Assembly (NCBI GenBank): GCA_963667535.2
Contig: CAXXDU010000002.1
Coordinates: 2,170,001 to 2,234,000, forward strand
Source of the DNA: UBA5614 sp963667535
Lineage (GTDB): Bacteria; Cloacimonadota; Cloacimonadia; Cloacimonadales; Cloacimonadaceae
Length of the DNA stretch: 64,000 nucleotides
Direction of reading: 5' to 3'
Below, one piece after another: positions 63,672 through 64,000 of this stretch. Position numbers and translations under genes: made by a program. Every line of letters begins with the position of its first letter. Position 1 is the first letter of the stretch. Under the pieces are notes generated by a model. The model saw only the letters and a list, made by a program, of their open reading frames with translations. It did no database searches and was not told the DNA's origin.

Positions 63672-64000
63672 AACTAGTTATATATTTATTTATCTGGTTT
63701 TTGGGTTCATTCTTGGGTATTTATTGTTCTGCTTTTTGTTTTTCATGTTTTGCAATAGAATATCTTTCTCAATGGATTTATCTAATATATTTGGTATAAT
63801 TGTTACAATATTTGTTGGCTTGTATGTTATTCAATTTATTGAGGACAAAAAAGATAAAAATAAGTACTTAAAAGATATGTTGGTAAATCGAACAAATATA
63901 ATATTAGATAGAATACAATATTTAGAAACTTTAGTAAATAGACGGGATTACAAATTTCATGATGCATTAAGTACTCTTAAAGCAATTATGGTATTTTTTA
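63658..64000 (+). CDS. Two-helix membrane protein with coiled coil, cut by the right edge
   Basis: Starts ATG at 63658, overlapping the DUF4325 stop by 14 nt; 114 codons are visible and open to the window end. Two transmembrane segments (YIFIYLVFGFILGYLLFCFL and IFGIIVTIFVGLYVIQFI) precede a lysine-rich, heptad-like helix (IEDKKDKNKYLKDML...NIILDRIQYLETLVN). No family recognised. Third gene of the STAS/GHKL module. Confidence 0.75.
   Translation, partial: MKTNRTSYIFIYLVFGFILGYLLFCFLFFMFCNRISFSMDLSNIFGIIVTIFVGLYVIQFIEDKKDKNKYLKDMLVNRTNIILDRIQYLETLVNRRDYKFHDALSTLKAIMVFF

Overview
The window looks like a chromosomal segment of a Gram-negative, amino-acid-fermenting anaerobe, most likely of the phylum Cloacimonadota (Candidatus Cloacimonas relatives). 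The reasons are a 3-keto-5-aminohexanoate cleavage enzyme (lysine fermentation) carrying all three zinc ligands at the numbering of the Cloacimonas enzyme, an LPS Kdo transferase (outer membrane), large secreted proteins with a C-terminal sorting domain or gingipain-type domain, tandem sulfatase-modifying-factor-like domains, and a class II (B12) ribonucleotide reductase. The phylum call is an inference from gene content; no rRNA is present.

Layout. 1-7971 is a minus-strand housekeeping block: nrdJ (cut by the left edge), kce, then yicC / small membrane protein / rnr / murI, and aroF-miaB. 8051-14375 is accessory: a sorting-domain stump, a decayed DUF3800 gene, two secreted proteins (one frameshifted just after its signal peptide), and a repeat island around a 148-aa protein of unknown function. 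14376-20550 holds a NusG-II-domain protein, an AmmeMemoRadiSam-type radical SAM enzyme, waaA, tRNA-Asp, dinB, a BamE-like protein and a nitronate-monooxygenase-like flavoprotein. 20815-31032 has a 126-bp triple tandem repeat, a membrane protein, a zinc phospholipase C-like protein with a coupled partner, a POTRA/beta-barrel-like protein and a large sorted secreted protein. 31301-32908 is an IS110-family insertion element with a structured non-coding 3' flank. 32966-42758 carries DUF302, an MFS transporter, a fused iron-sulfur/FAD oxidoreductase with a DAO-type partner, queC, asparaginase, a radical SAM protein and a GcvT-family protein.

42903-60129 contains a 2455-aa secreted C25 (gingipain-like) protein, dnaX, a PPi-type phosphofructokinase, a tightly overlapping six-gene operon exbB-exbD-tonB-folP-dacA-coaE, serC and a retropepsin-like secreted protein. 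60515-61888 is a second repeat island holding a paralogue of the 148-aa protein and the same repeat families as the first island. 62183-64000 is an AT-rich module with its own promoter: a STAS/GHKL-ATPase protein, a STAS-like DUF4325 protein and a two-helix membrane protein cut by the right edge. It is the strongest candidate for a poorly described accessory (signalling or conflict) system, followed by the IS110 element with its possible guide RNA.

Most starts were set from visible GGAGG-like ribosome binding sites or from ATGA/TGATG overlaps. Small dispersed hairpin repeats are abundant, and several show compensatory base changes between copies.
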